DNA of 64,000 nucleotides from a candidate division KSB1 bacterium. Its GTDB lineage: Bacteria > Zhuqueibacterota > Zhuqueibacteria > JANLFK01 > Oleimicrobiaceae. The notes beneath the pieces are model-generated. The model saw only the letters and a program-made list of their open reading frames with translations. It had not been told where the DNA came from and made no database searches. Numbering within the stretch: position 1 is the first letter of the stretch; each line of letters begins with the position of its first letter. The position numbers and the translations under genes were made by a program. The DNA lies in NCBI GenBank assembly GCA_034506335.1, contig JAPDPR010000001.1, positions 62,001-126,000 of the forward strand, given 5' to 3'. Positions 17,189-25,943 of the stretch are shown here, in pieces.

Positions 17189-18568
17189 ATGAGGGGCGAA
17201 TACGTTGATTTCGTCGTCCTCGGCGGCGGGCTGGCGGGACTGACCTTCGGCCTGGAGGCGGGCCGCCTGGGGCGGAAGGTTGTGGTCCTCGAAGCCGAGC
17301 CACAGGTGGGCGGTCTGGCGCGCACCCACGTCTTTGGCGATTACCGCTTCGATTTGGGCGGACACCGCTTTCTCAGCTCCTGGCCCGAGGTCACGAAACT
17401 GGTCACAGAGTCTCTCGGCGAGGGCCTGCGCAGGGTGGTCAGGCGCAGCCGTATTCGGCTCGGCACCCGTTACATCGACTATCCCCTGCGTCTGCCCAAT
17501 GTGCTCGGCGCCTTCGGCTTCCGAGAAACCTCTCACATCCTGACCATTTACCTTAGTGCTTTTCTCTGCAGAAGAACCCATCCTGAGGATACGTTTGAGG
17601 ACTGGGTGGTACGGCGCTTCGGTCGCAGACTTTACGAGATCTATTTCCGGCCGTAGACAGAAAAGCTCTGGGGGATCCCTTGCTCCGAACTGTCCTCAGA
17701 CTGGGCAGGACAACGCATAAGGGTCCCTGGCTTGACGGCCGCCGTTAGAGGCAGCCTTTTCCGGGGCAAATCTCCTTTCGCCACTCTTGCCGGCAGCTTC
17801 CTGTACCCTAGGTTGGGGATTGGCGGGCTTGCAGAATCGCTCGCTGCACAGGCACAGGCCACGGAGTTGGTGGACATCCGCGTCAACAGCCTCGTCGTTC
17901 AGCTGGGATTTGACGATCAAGGCAAGTCTTGGCGTGTTTGGTACCAAAGGGCTGGCCGAACAGAAGTCGTTACTGGACAGCGCATCGTTTCCATCATTCC
18001 GGTAACTTCCTTGCTGGCGATGCTGCCGAACCGGGAGGCGACGCAGGGCCTTCTCCAGAGCCTAAACTACCGGGGCATCATCTGCGTAATGATTGAGATC
18101 GATGGCCCGCCCGTGAGCTCTGACACCTGGACGTACTTCCCCGACTCCCACGTTTTGTTCGGCCGCATGCATGAGCCTCGCAACTGGAGCCCCCACATGG
18201 TACCAGCCGGCAAGACCTCTCTGTGCCTGGAGATATTCTGCTCCGAAGGGGACCCGGTCTGGCAGACTCCTGATGCGGAGATAGCCAGGAGGGCCTTGTC
18301 AGACCTCGAGGCTCTCGATCTATTTGACACCGGGCGGGTAGAGAGTATCCATTTTGTGCGTGTACCGCATGCTTATCCTGTTTACAGAAAAGGGTACTGC
18401 GAGCTAGTGAAAAGCGCCCGGCAGGCGATAGCCAAGTGGCCAGGGTTGTCCATCCTGGGGCGTACAGGCACATTCACCTACATGAACATGGACGCGGTGA
18501 TGGCCCAGGCGTTGAGCCTGGCGCGGCAACTTGCGACGGCTCCAGACGTGCCCTATTATCGCTCCTAG
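17189..18568 (+). pseudogene. FAD-dependent oxidoreductase (UDP-galactopyranose mutase/protoporphyrinogen oxidase-like) interrupted by an in-frame amber codon
   Basis: The frame starts at an ATG with AGGAGG upstream and opens with a Rossmann FAD motif (VVLGGGLAGL, then VVVLEAEPQVGGLA), followed by FDLGGHRFLSS and FEDWVVRRFGRRLYEIYFRP. A TAG at 17654-17656 then stops it. The same frame continues without a gap (TEKLWGIPCSELSSDWAGQR) to a TAA/TAG-type end at 18568, giving 459 residues in all. In this family FRP is normally followed by Y-TEKLWG, so TAG replaces an expected Tyr codon (TAC to TAG is one base). No frameshift is involved. TAG is used as an ordinary stop elsewhere in the window (end of polX), so recoding is unlikely. 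A short downstream start at 17732 could only make a fragment lacking the FAD site. Confidence 0.85.
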
Positions 18569-18718
18569 GGTGCCTGTGGCGGTGGCTTTTGCTCTGAAAA
18601 GGACCGGACGGGAAGAGTCGATACTCCGCTGTGCTAGGGGGGCCGAGGTTATCAGGCTCACGCTGACAGTCAGGCGCGGTGGTTAGTTGTTGCAACGAAT
18701 CGGCAGGGGGGCATCCCT

Positions 18719-19510
18719 GTGCTCTCCGAGAAACTCTACTGGACGACTGTGGCTGGGGCGTGGGAAGAGAACAGTCCCCATTCCCTCTGGCGACGACACA
18801 GCGATGCGGTAAACTCCGCGCTGGTGACACAGTGGTTACCCGAACCGATTGGGCGCCTGCTCAAGACTGATCTGTTCGACGAGGCGACTGGAGATGGCGT
18901 CTACCCTGCCCTCGCAAGGAAGGCGCGCACGGTGGTGGGGATAGACATATCACCGCTGACCACGCGACGTGCGCGGCGTGAGTGGCCAGCGTGCAACGCC
19001 CTGGTTGCCGATGTGCGGTATCTCCCCTTCGCTGACAATTCTTTTGACGCCGTTTTCTCCAATTCGCCGCTAGACCACTTCAGGTCTGTTGATGAAATCA
19101 GCACCAGTCTGAAGGAGCTCCAGCGAGTACTGCGGCCGGGCGGCACCCTGCTTCTGACGATGGACAATCTGGCCAACCCGGCCATTGCCTTGCGGCAGGC
19201 ACTGCCATTTCGCCTCTTGGACCGAATGGGCCTTGTTCCCTACTACGTTGGCGTGACGTCCGGCCCTAAAGGACTGCCTCGCCTTGTAGGGGCCGCTGGG
19301 CTGGAACCGAATGAGGTCGGTGCCGTGATGCATTGTCCACGTTTCCTCGCGGTGGCTATGGCGGGCCTTCTTCAACGTTTCGCCTCCCTGGCAGCGCAGA
19401 CCCACTTCCTGCGGACGCTGATGGCTTTCGAGCGCCTGGCACGCTGGCCCACGCGTTTTCTGTCAGGGTATTTCGTCGCCGGGAAAGCAACCAAGCGAGA
19501 GCCCACGTAA
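18719..19510 (+). CDS. Class I SAM-dependent methyltransferase
   Basis: 263 residues starting at GTG (18719) with an AGGGGGG site upstream. Motifs of the class I fold are present: a degenerate motif I (TDLFDEATGDGVYP, about 50-63), acidic motif II (VVGIDISP), motif IV-like VADVRYLPFADNSFDAVFSN, and RVLRPGGTLLLTMDN. The LWRRHSDAVN start and LLKTDLFDEA are typical of a group of sugar- or lipid-pathway methyltransferases in envelope clusters. The acceptor is unknown. It is the only intact gene of this four-gene operon. Its TAA stop shares a base with the ATG of the dehydrogenase gene (TAATG), which points to coupled translation in the ancestral operon. Confidence 0.85.
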   Translation: MLSEKLYWTTVAGAWEENSPHSLWRRHSDAVNSALVTQWLPEPIGRLLKTDLFDEATGDGVYPALARKARTVVGIDISPLTTRRARREWPACNALVADVRYLPFADNSFDAVFSNSPLDHFRSVDEISTSLKELQRVLRPGGTLLLTMDNLANPAIALRQALPFRLLDRMGLVPYYVGVTSGPKGLPRLVGAAGLEPNEVGAVMHCPRFLAVAMAGLLQRFASLAAQTHFLRTLMAFERLARWPTRFLSGYFVAGKATKREPT

Positions 19511-20704
19511 TGGACTGTCCTCAACTCGTCTGTGCCGTGACCAGGCATTTCGAAGTACTGGGCCTTCTTGTCATCGACTCGACTGTGGGAGGGCGTGCCT
19601 GTGGGGGGCTTCGCATGCTGCCCGACATCGACGAGCCTGAAATGAGGGGTTTAGCGCGGGCGATGACGCTCAAGTATGGCTTTCTGGGTCTGCCACAGGG
19701 TGGCGCAAAGGCTGGGGTGCGGGGCGATCCTGAGGCCCCCCAGGAGGTGCGCCGCCAGCGCCTCCGCGAATTCGCGCAGGCTATTGCGCCCCTCCTGCGC
19801 CGGCGCATCTACGTCCCAGGCACAGATATGGGCACAGACAACGCCGACATTCGCTATGTGCTCGAATCAGTCGGAGTAAGACCCAAGCGACGCGAGCTTC
19901 GTGGCACGCATTCGGGATACTACACCGCACTGACGGGGGTGGCGGGCATAAAAACAGGCTGCGCCGCGGCTCGGGCTTTCGCTCGCTGGCAGTCGAGTAG
20001 CCATTGAGGGTGTTGGCAAAGTGGGTGCTCCGCTTGCCAGCCTCCTTGCCCAAGCGGGTGCCCGCATCGTGGCGATCTCGACGACGGAAGGGGCCATCTA
20101 TAACCCCCACGGGCTGGACGTAGGCCGGCTGCGCGAACTGGCCACCAATGCGGGCAAGGCTGTTGTAGACCGCTATCCCGACGCGGAGCGCATAGACCGA
20201 GCGGCGCTTTTGGAACTGCAGGTCGATATCCTCTGCCCCTGCGCACGCCACAATAGCATCCACGAGGGCAATGCCCCGCGCCTCACCGCACGCCTGGTGT
20301 GCCCCGGCGCGAACAACCCCGTCACACCGGGGGCAGAGCGCATCCTCTTCGAACGGGGCATACTGTGCCTGCCGGATTTTGTGACTAACTGTGGCGGCGT
20401 TCTTGGCGGAACAATGGAATTTGCTTGCCTTGACGCCACACGCATCGCTGCGTTTATCGAGCGCCACATCGGCCCGCGCATCGCCTGGATTCTCGATGAA
20501 GCGGAGCGCCAGAGCCTCGCGCCGCGGCTGATCGCCGAGCCGCTTGCGTTGCGGCGCTTTGCGGAGATGCAGTCGAGCGCCGACCATCCTACCCCACTGG
20601 CCCGATTGTTCCAGGCAGCCTTGGAGCTCTACCGGCGTGGGATGATCCCCGGTCCATTCGTAGCCACTCTGTCCCTCTCCTACTTTGCGAGGCGTCTCGC
20701 ATGA
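19510..20704 (+). pseudogene. Glu/Leu/Phe/Val dehydrogenase family protein split by a +1 frameshift
   Basis: The first frame (19510 to about 19990) encodes the dimerisation domain with GGLRMLPD, the substrate-lysine loop GLPQGGAKAGV and PGTDMGTDNADI. It then stops at a TGA (20008-20010). The match resumes one base later in frame as SRVAIEGVGKVGAPLASLLA, the NAD-binding GxGxxG segment, and continues through STTEGAIYNPHGLD and CPGANNPVTPGAE to the end. Removing one base between 19981 and 19991 restores 397 residues, the normal size. The family oxidatively deaminates amino acids. GAKAG instead of the usual GGKGG hints at a non-standard substrate. The last codons overlap the next gene as ATGA. 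Confidence 0.85.
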
Positions 20705-21772
20705 GGCTCTCGGTCGTCATCCCCGTCCACAACGGGGGAGAATCTTCCAGCACTGCCTTGCCGCTGTTGCGGCCTCAACGAGGGTGCCCGATGAGCTGAT
20801 TGTCGTGGACGACGCCTCCTCGTATGGCTCAAGGGCCTTAGCGCAGCAGGCCGGCGTGCGGCTGGTCAGGGTGGAGCAAGGCCCACGTGGACCAGCGTAT
20901 GCCCGGAACCGTGGCGCCGAGGCCGCCAGCGGAGACATGCTGGTCTTTGTTGACGCCGACGTCGCCGTACACTCGGACACCTTGGCCCGCATAGAGCGCA
21001 CCTTCGCAGAGGAGCCCCAGCTGGATGCTCTCTTCGGCTCCTACGACGACCAGCCACAGGCGGAGGGTTTGGTGTCCCGCTACAAGAACCTCCTCCACCA
21101 CTATGTGCACCAGCACGGGCAAAGGCGGGCATCGACCTTCTGGGCAGGATGCGGCGCCATCCGTCGTCAACTCTTTCTCGCCTGTGGCGGATTCGACGAA
21201 TCCTATGAGAGACCCTGTATCGAGGACATTGAGCTGGGCGTCAGACTACGCAGTGCGGGCTATTCCGCCTGTGCCATGACGTACAGGTCACCCATCTCAA
21301 GCGCTGGACCTTAGCAGGGCTACTCCGCTCGGATATCCGCGACCGAGCCGTCCCGTGGACACGCCTCATCCTGCGCGAAAAGAGCCTCCCTTCCGACCTG
21401 AATCTCAGCGCTGCCGGACGTGTGAGTGCGGTAGCAGCTTGGGGGGGACTTTTTGGTCTGCTCTTTGGCTTCTGGCAAGCCTGGACGGGGGTACTTGGGC
21501 TCTTGAGCTTAATGCTGCTGGTGGCATTGAATGCTAAGCTATACCACTTCTTTGCGCGGCACGGTGGGGTTCGCTTTGCCGCCGGGGCGGCTGCCCTCCA
21601 TGCCCTCTATCTGCTCTACAGCAGCGCTGTGTTCGGCACACTGGTAGGCGCCCATCTTGCCACGTCTCTTTCTCGCACCCTGATTCGGCGAACATGGAGC
21701 CGGAGGCGGTCCGCCCCCTCGCGGGACCCCGAAGGAAGTGGCAAGCGACGAACGTCACATTCTTCCGCTTAG
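20701..21772 (+). pseudogene. GT2 glycosyltransferase with C-terminal membrane segments, carrying two frameshifts
   Basis: The ATG at 20701 overlaps the previous stop (ATGA) and begins MRLSVVIPVHNGG, a GT2 start. At the G5 run 20734-20738 the frame must shift; a sixth G would give NGGRIFQHCLAAVAAS and then DELIVVDDAS, FVDADVAVHSD (the DxD region) and GFDESY. A second one-base loss near 21271-21276 moves the frame again to DVQVTHLKRWTLAGLLRSDI, RAVPWTRLIL and two or more hydrophobic helices (about 21430-21680). Correcting both yields 357 residues. Such enzymes move sugars onto lipid carriers or glycans at the inner membrane. Both lesions are single-base deletions, one in a homopolymer, so sequencing error is a real alternative. 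Confidence 0.85.
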
Positions 21773-21806
21773 CTCATGCCGGACCGGTTCAAAAGGCGCG
21801 GCACCG

Positions 21807-21830
21807 GGAAGGCCTCGACCTTCCGATTCT
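21807..21830 (+). terminator. Candidate intrinsic terminator after the broken operon
   Basis: GGAAGG (21807-21812) pairs with CCTTCC (21819-21824) around a 6-nt loop, followed by the T-rich GATTCTTTC. It lies between the convergent ends of the glycosyltransferase and the AIR-synthase-like gene. The stem is short. Confidence 0.4.
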
Positions 21831-21831
21831 T

Positions 21832-22857
21832 TCAACAGAAAAGCTTGGCGATCTCGTCCTGGGCAAAAGGGGACAAAGGCACAAGCTCGTCCCCACGCCT
21901 CATGACTAGGCCCCGTTCCGCCTCGACGGCGCGGCCGATGACTCTGGCCTCGATGCCAGCGGCTTGCAGAGCCGCAACGATTCGGCTGCTCTCTCCACCC
22001 GGTGCCCCGATCAGCAAGGCCCCGGAGGCAATCGTACCCAAGGGATCAAGCCCGTACTGGTCGCACAAGATCTTGCATTCAGGGAGGATGGGGATGCGCT
22101 GCTCGTCGATCTCAAGGCCCACGGATGAGGCGGTGGCCATTTCCCACAGGCCAGTCAGAAGGCCCCCCTCGGTGGGGTCATGGAGTGCATGGACAGTCCC
22201 GGCGTCACAGGCAATGGCAACGTCGCGCACCACGCTGATGCCTGGGGAGAAGATGAGGTTGCGGCACCGCTCCACAAGCTCTCTGCCAAAGAGCTCGCTC
22301 AGCTCCTGGCCCCTCTCCCTGGCGATAATGGACCCTCCCTCAATGGGCACGCCCTTGGTGAGAATGAGATGGTCCCCAGGGCGCAGGCCCGCGCTGCTGA
22401 CCAAGCGTTCCTTGCTCACTTCCCCCAGCATCTGACCCACCACGATGGGGCGATCGAGTCCAGTGGTGATCTCCGTGTGTCCGCCGCACAGCACCACTTC
22501 CAGGGCCGCGCAGGCATCGGCGAGTTGGGCAAATATCTTCTCGGCCAGGGCGTAGTCGGCGCCGTGCTCAGGCAGCAGGATGGTGGCCAAGAACCAGCGC
22601 GGCCGCGCTCCCATGCACGCCACGTCATTGGCGTTGATCACCACCGCGTAGTAGCCGATCTCCTCGGCCACGAAGGTGATGGGGTCGGTCTTCGCCACCA
22701 GGTACCGGTCGCCAAAGTCGATGACTGTGGCATCGACGCCGATCGCCGGGCCCACAACGAGCCGCTCGTCGCGTCCAGTATAGCGCGCCAGCAAGCGCCC
22801 AAGCAGCTCCTGGGGCAACTTGCCCACCTGCAACATTTGCCCACCAAGCCTGTTCAT
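21832..22857 (-). CDS. AIR synthase-related (HypE/PurM-fold) protein
   Basis: 341 residues with the PurM/HypE ATP-binding fold: VGPAIGVDATVIDF and AKTDPITF near the start, VVINANDVACMGARPRWF (about 75-92), CGGHTEI (about 130), and HDPTEGGLLTGLWEMA in the C-terminal half. HypE matures NiFe hydrogenases, and this protein is closer to HypE-like family members than to PurM. No hydrogenase or other hyp genes are in the window, so that role is not supported here. Curiously the last residue is a cysteine (EIAKLFC), the position where HypE carries its reactive cysteine, but the usual PRIC ending is absent. It overlaps the TIGR04076 gene by 4 bp (ATGA). Confidence 0.82.
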   Translation of the reverse strand: MNRLGGQMLQVGKLPQELLGRLLARYTGRDERLVVGPAIGVDATVIDFGDRYLVAKTDPITFVAEEIGYYAVVINANDVACMGARPRWFLATILLPEHGADYALAEKIFAQLADACAALEVVLCGGHTEITTGLDRPIVVGQMLGEVSKERLVSSAGLRPGDHLILTKGVPIEGGSIIARERGQELSELFGRELVERCRNLIFSPGISVVRDVAIACDAGTVHALHDPTEGGLLTGLWEMATASSVGLEIDEQRIPILPECKILCDQYGLDPLGTIASGALLIGAPGGESSRIVAALQAAGIEARVIGRAVEAERGLVMRRGDELVPLSPFAQDEIAKLFC

Positions 22858-23159
22858 ACCTTCTCGATCATGAACGTCACAGTGCCTCCGCCCGTGAGGT
22901 CACACGGGTCCAGGCACTGAACGTAGGCACTCTTACCCTCCTTTGCTAGGCCGATTGCCGCAGGCGGTACTCCGTGGAAGAGCGCAACATGATAAGGCAA
23001 TATGGAAGCGAGCGAGTGCAGACAAATGCTCACCCGTTGGTCCGGTGGGAGGATATATCCTTGCTGCAAGAAGAAGCTGTCGCCTTCGCGGTACACTGGA
23101 CAATGGCCCTTGATCCTATGCACCGTGATGCGCAACCCTTGCCTCTCCATGTGCTGCAC
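22854..23159 (-). CDS. TIGR04076 family small protein
   Basis: 101 residues. The pattern VHRIKGHCPVYREGDSFFLQ, then SICLHSLASILPY and AYVQCLDPCDL, with the end GGGTVTFMIEK, matches the TIGR04076 family as I know it: small proteins with conserved Cys and Gly, often beside oxidoreductases. The biochemical role is unknown; the cysteines could bind metal. It begins 15 nt after the SDR stop and overlaps the following AIR-synthase-like start by 4 bp, so the three genes form an operon. Confidence 0.78.
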   Translation of the reverse strand: MQHMERQGLRITVHRIKGHCPVYREGDSFFLQQGYILPPDQRVSICLHSLASILPYHVALFHGVPPAAIGLAKEGKSAYVQCLDPCDLTGGGTVTFMIEKV

Positions 23160-23174
23160 CTCCTGGGGCGTGAG

Positions 23175-23960
23175 TTACCCGCACAGCACCGAGCCCCCGT
23201 TCACGTTGAGGATCTCCCCGGTGATGTAGGTGGCCAGGTTGGAGGCAAGAAAGACGATGGCGCCGGCAATTTCTTCGGCGGTGCCTGCGCGGCGCAAGGG
23301 GATGGTGGCATTGATCTTGTCTCCCTCCTGACGGAGCGCTTCGGCGGACATGTCGGTGTCCACCCAGCCGGGTGCGACGCAGTTGACCAAAATATTGTGC
23401 GGCGCCAGTTCTGCAGCCAGCGACTTGGTAAAGCTGATGATGGCGCCTTTGGTAGCGGCATAGTGGGAATGAAACGCCTCTCCGCGCTGCCCGGCGGTGG
23501 AGGAGACGTTGATGATCCTGCCCCCGCCGCGGGCGATCATAACTGGTACCACCTCCCGGCAGCAGTAGAAGACGCTGTCCAGGTTCACGCGCATTGTCTC
23601 CCGCCACACCGCTTCATCCATCTCGGCAATAGCCCCGTAGGTCCAGATGCCTGCGTTGTTGACCAGCACGTCCACGCCCCCGAAGGCATGGAGCGTTTTC
23701 TCCACCATCGCCTGCACTTGCCGGCGGTTTCCAACGTCGGCGCGGATGGCGATGGCTTCAGACCCGGTGGCCAGCACGCGTTGCACCACGTGCTCGGCCG
23801 CTTCCTTGTTGTGGAAGTAGTTGACCGCTACCCGCGCGCCGGCGCGACCGAAGAGCTCGGCGGCCGCCGCCCCGATTCCCCGCGAGGCGCCGGTGATGAG
23901 GACCGCCTTTCCAGACAGGTCGATGATACTGGTGCGCATGCGCTGCTGTTCCATTGTCAT
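23175..23960 (-). CDS. Short-chain dehydrogenase/reductase (FabG-like)
   Basis: 261 residues from the ATG at 23960. The Rossmann motif TGASRGIG is at 23-30, the NNAG motif at 101-104, the catalytic serine in NVSS (153-154) and YAATK at 167-171, ending with the classic C-terminus GEILNVNGGS. The tetrad is complete, so it should be an active NAD(P)H-dependent reductase or dehydrogenase; the substrate is unknown. An earlier in-frame ATG at 24002 would translate through the terminator hairpin at 23984-24019, so I reject it. The ATG at 23954 is an alternative. It heads an operon with the TIGR04076 and AIR-synthase-like genes. Confidence 0.88.
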   Translation of the reverse strand: MTMEQQRMRTSIIDLSGKAVLITGASRGIGAAAAELFGRAGARVAVNYFHNKEAAEHVVQRVLATGSEAIAIRADVGNRRQVQAMVEKTLHAFGGVDVLVNNAGIWTYGAIAEMDEAVWRETMRVNLDSVFYCCREVVPVMIARGGGRIINVSSTAGQRGEAFHSHYAATKGAIISFTKSLAAELAPHNILVNCVAPGWVDTDMSAEALRQEGDKINATIPLRRAGTAEEIAGAIVFLASNLATYITGEILNVNGGSVLCG

Positions 23961-23973
23961 TTGTATCCTGCCC

Positions 23974-24019
23974 GCATAAAGAAAGAGCCGCCGGCGCCCC
24001 ATGGGACAGTGGCGGCTCT
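23974..24019 (-). terminator. Intrinsic terminator after the TonB/AgmX-type gene
   Basis: On the minus strand AGAGCCGCC (24019-24011) pairs perfectly with GGCGGCTCT (23992-23984) around an 18-nt loop, followed by TTTCTTT. It lies 42 nt after the stop of the gene at 24061. Confidence 0.6.
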
Positions 24020-24060
24020 ACATTCGCCCGGTGGCGCCTTGATGCTATGCCCCGGCTAGC

Positions 24061-25200
24061 CTATTGTCCGAACTGATACGTCTGCCTATAAACCGCAACT
24101 CCTAGCTCTGGATCAGCAAAACCAAAGTCGCTCCACGCCAGGACTTTCCGCACCACGCACCTCTCCAATTCCGGGTTGTCCACAGTGGAGGAAACGATTT
24201 GGGCGTCGACCACTTCGCCGTCCGGACTGACCCACAACCGCACCGTGATCTCCCCCCGTGTGTCGGGTCTGGTGCGCAGAGCGGCCTTGTAGCAATCCTG
24301 GATGGCGCTATGGTGGCTGCGGATGACGCGACTGACATCCTCGGCGCTTCGTGTGAGCCCTCGCAGCTGTTCGGCAGGAGGACGTGTGGGAACAGTACTG
24401 GGAAGCCGCTCCAAGGTGCGGGTCTTTTCCACGGCCCGTTCTCTTGCCGCAGCCAAGGGGGCAACTTCCCCTACTAACTGGCTGATGTCATCCACAGGAC
24501 GCGCAGCGCGTTGCCCTTTCAGCTGCGCGGTAGAGGTGAGGACTCGCCCGCCCCGGATTCCCGGTTGCTCGCCGTGCGGCACGGTGAGGCCATCTACTTG
24601 AGCCAGGACTGTGCCCAGCTCTCGCACGGTGCCCTCGGTAGCTTCGAGGGTCGGGGCCATTGATTGCACGTCCACCGCTCCGCTCCCACCCCCGGTGATC
24701 AGACGCAGCACGCCTACTGAGCGCACACGGGAGGCCCGTGCCTCACGGGTGTCCGCGCGCTCCTCTGCCGCCGCAGTTACCCCTCGCGCCACACTCTCTG
24801 CTGCCGGCCCCGCCGTCTCGGCCGTCTCACGCTCAAACCCGGGAACAGGCTGGAGGGGGGAGCGCAGCGTGGGCAAAGCTTCCTCGCCCGCTGTCGGCAA
24901 AGGCTCTGCAGGCATAGCTTGCGTGGGTCGGCGTCGGACAATGAGGTCCACATACCCCCGAGGTATGGAGGCAGGGGCAAACCTGCGCTCCGGAGCGCGC
25001 ACATGACCCAACAAATAGATCACTAACCCCACTTCGAGGACAAGCGTAAGAAAGAGAATAGACAGAAAGGTCCTATCGAGGCCACTAAACGCCTTCTTGC
25101 GCAACTCCTTCGGCAGTTCGTGCACCTCGCCGCCTAGCCTTCCCGTAGTCGGGTCCCAGGCCGCAGCGCCGGTTCCATATGCGCCATCGGTGTGCTTCAC
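24061..25200 (-). CDS. Inner-membrane protein with TonB/AgmX-type C-terminal domain
   Basis: About 379 residues if translation starts at the GTG at 25200. The longest frame starts at TTG 25257, only a few nt from the predicted transcription start, so it is unlikely. One membrane helix (about 44-64, FLSILFLTLVLEVGLVIYLL) follows a cytoplasmic N-terminus. A long Ala/Pro/Glu-rich linker spans about 70-280. The end is a TonB-like domain with SAEDVSRVIRSHHSAIQDCY, ITVRLWVSPDGEVVDAQIVS and ELERCVVRKVLAW, the AgmX/PglI-type variant found in gliding and energy-transfer proteins. It probably couples the inner membrane to the outer membrane, for example for TonB receptors. It is monocistronic, with its own promoter and terminator. 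Confidence 0.78.
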   Translation of the reverse strand: MKHTDGAYGTGAAAWDPTTGRLGGEVHELPKELRKKAFSGLDRTFLSILFLTLVLEVGLVIYLLGHVRAPERRFAPASIPRGYVDLIVRRRPTQAMPAEPLPTAGEEALPTLRSPLQPVPGFERETAETAGPAAESVARGVTAAAEERADTREARASRVRSVGVLRLITGGGSGAVDVQSMAPTLEATEGTVRELGTVLAQVDGLTVPHGEQPGIRGGRVLTSTAQLKGQRAARPVDDISQLVGEVAPLAAARERAVEKTRTLERLPSTVPTRPPAEQLRGLTRSAEDVSRVIRSHHSAIQDCYKAALRTRPDTRGEITVRLWVSPDGEVVDAQIVSSTVDNPELERCVVRKVLAWSDFGFADPELGVAVYRQTYQFGQ

Positions 25201-25267
25201 GTTCCTTGTCGCCACCTGGTAAGGAGACTGACCGCTTTCACGGAAGCCTCGTGCCAATCGCAGGCCT

Positions 25268-25296
25268 AATGTACATTACCCCGGGCAAAAAGTCAA
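25268..25296 (-). promoter_or_regulatory. Sigma-70-type promoter for the TonB/AgmX-type gene
   Basis: On the minus strand TTGACT (25291-25296), a 17-nt spacer and TACATT (25268-25273). The predicted transcription start near 25261 argues for a translation start downstream of 25257. A divergent promoter lies at 25359-25387. Confidence 0.65.
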
Positions 25297-25358
25297 GGAT
25301 AAATTTGTCACCTATCTCTTTGCCGCTCGACCTATGACCGTCGTCTATCTCCATCCTG

Positions 25359-25387
25359 TTGCATTTGTGCCGGGAATTCGCTATCTT
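25359..25387 (+). promoter_or_regulatory. Sigma-70-type promoter for the heptose adenylyltransferase gene
   Basis: TTGCAT (25359-25364), a 17-nt spacer and TATCTT (25382-25387) put transcription start near 25394, about 34 nt before the chosen ATG. Confidence 0.6.
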
Positions 25388-25427
25388 TGTACGGTACATG
25401 AGAGCCGAACATTCTTGGGAACTAGCG

Positions 25428-25943
25428 ATGAACATGGCACCAGGTCCTGTGGTCGAAGAACAGCAGTTGCTGGCTATCGTAGAGCAAGCCCGGGCGCGCG
25501 GGGCGCGCATCGTGTGGACAAACGGCTGTTTCGACCTGCTCCACGCCGGGCATGTGCGCTATTTGCGCCAAGCCAAGGCACTGGGCGATCTGCTCATTGT
25601 GGGCCTGAACAGCGACCGCTCCGTAGCCCTTTGGAAGAACCCCGATCGCCCCTTTGTCCCTCAGGAGTACCGTCTCGAAGTACTTGCCGCCATTCGCTAC
25701 GTGGACTATGTGGTGCTCTTTGACGAGCGTTCGCCCCTCCGCCTCCTGGAGCTCCTCAAGCCAGACGTGTATGTCAAAGGCGGTGACTACACCATCGACA
25801 CGATCGACCAGGATGAACGGCGACTGGTGGAAGCTTATGGTGGCGCTATTGTCATCATGCCCAAAGTGGGCGGACTCTCGACCACCGATCTGGCCCGACG
25901 GGTGACCGAGGTGATGAACCGGACCAGTCCGCGCTCAACGTGA
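25428..25943 (+). CDS. rfaE2: D-glycero-beta-D-manno-heptose 1-phosphate adenylyltransferase
   Basis: 171 residues from the ATG at 25428; earlier in-frame starts lie at or before the predicted transcription start. The nucleotidyltransferase signature TNGCFDLLHAGHVRYLRQA contains the HxGH motif, followed by GLNSDRSV and, further on, PDVYVKGGDYT and GLSTTDLARRV, characteristic of the RfaE C-terminal domain. Family knowledge: it activates heptose-1-phosphate with ATP to ADP-heptose for LPS inner core. This is the stand-alone RfaE2 form without the kinase domain, so a separate kinase (HldA/RfaE1) must be elsewhere. It implies a Gram-negative LPS. Its end overlaps the convergent M20 gene by 9 bp. 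Confidence 0.92.
   Translation: MNMAPGPVVEEQQLLAIVEQARARGARIVWTNGCFDLLHAGHVRYLRQAKALGDLLIVGLNSDRSVALWKNPDRPFVPQEYRLEVLAAIRYVDYVVLFDERSPLRLLELLKPDVYVKGGDYTIDTIDQDERRLVEAYGGAIVIMPKVGGLSTTDLARRVTEVMNRTSPRST

Noticed and set aside
17654-17656. Pyrrolysine or general TAG recoding
   Set aside because: TAG ends intact genes elsewhere in the window (polX at 7756-7758), and three other lesions in the same operon make a nonsense mutation or error simpler.
19333-19509. N-terminal extension of the dehydrogenase
   Set aside because: It overlaps the intact methyltransferase, and homology starts at the ATG at 19510.
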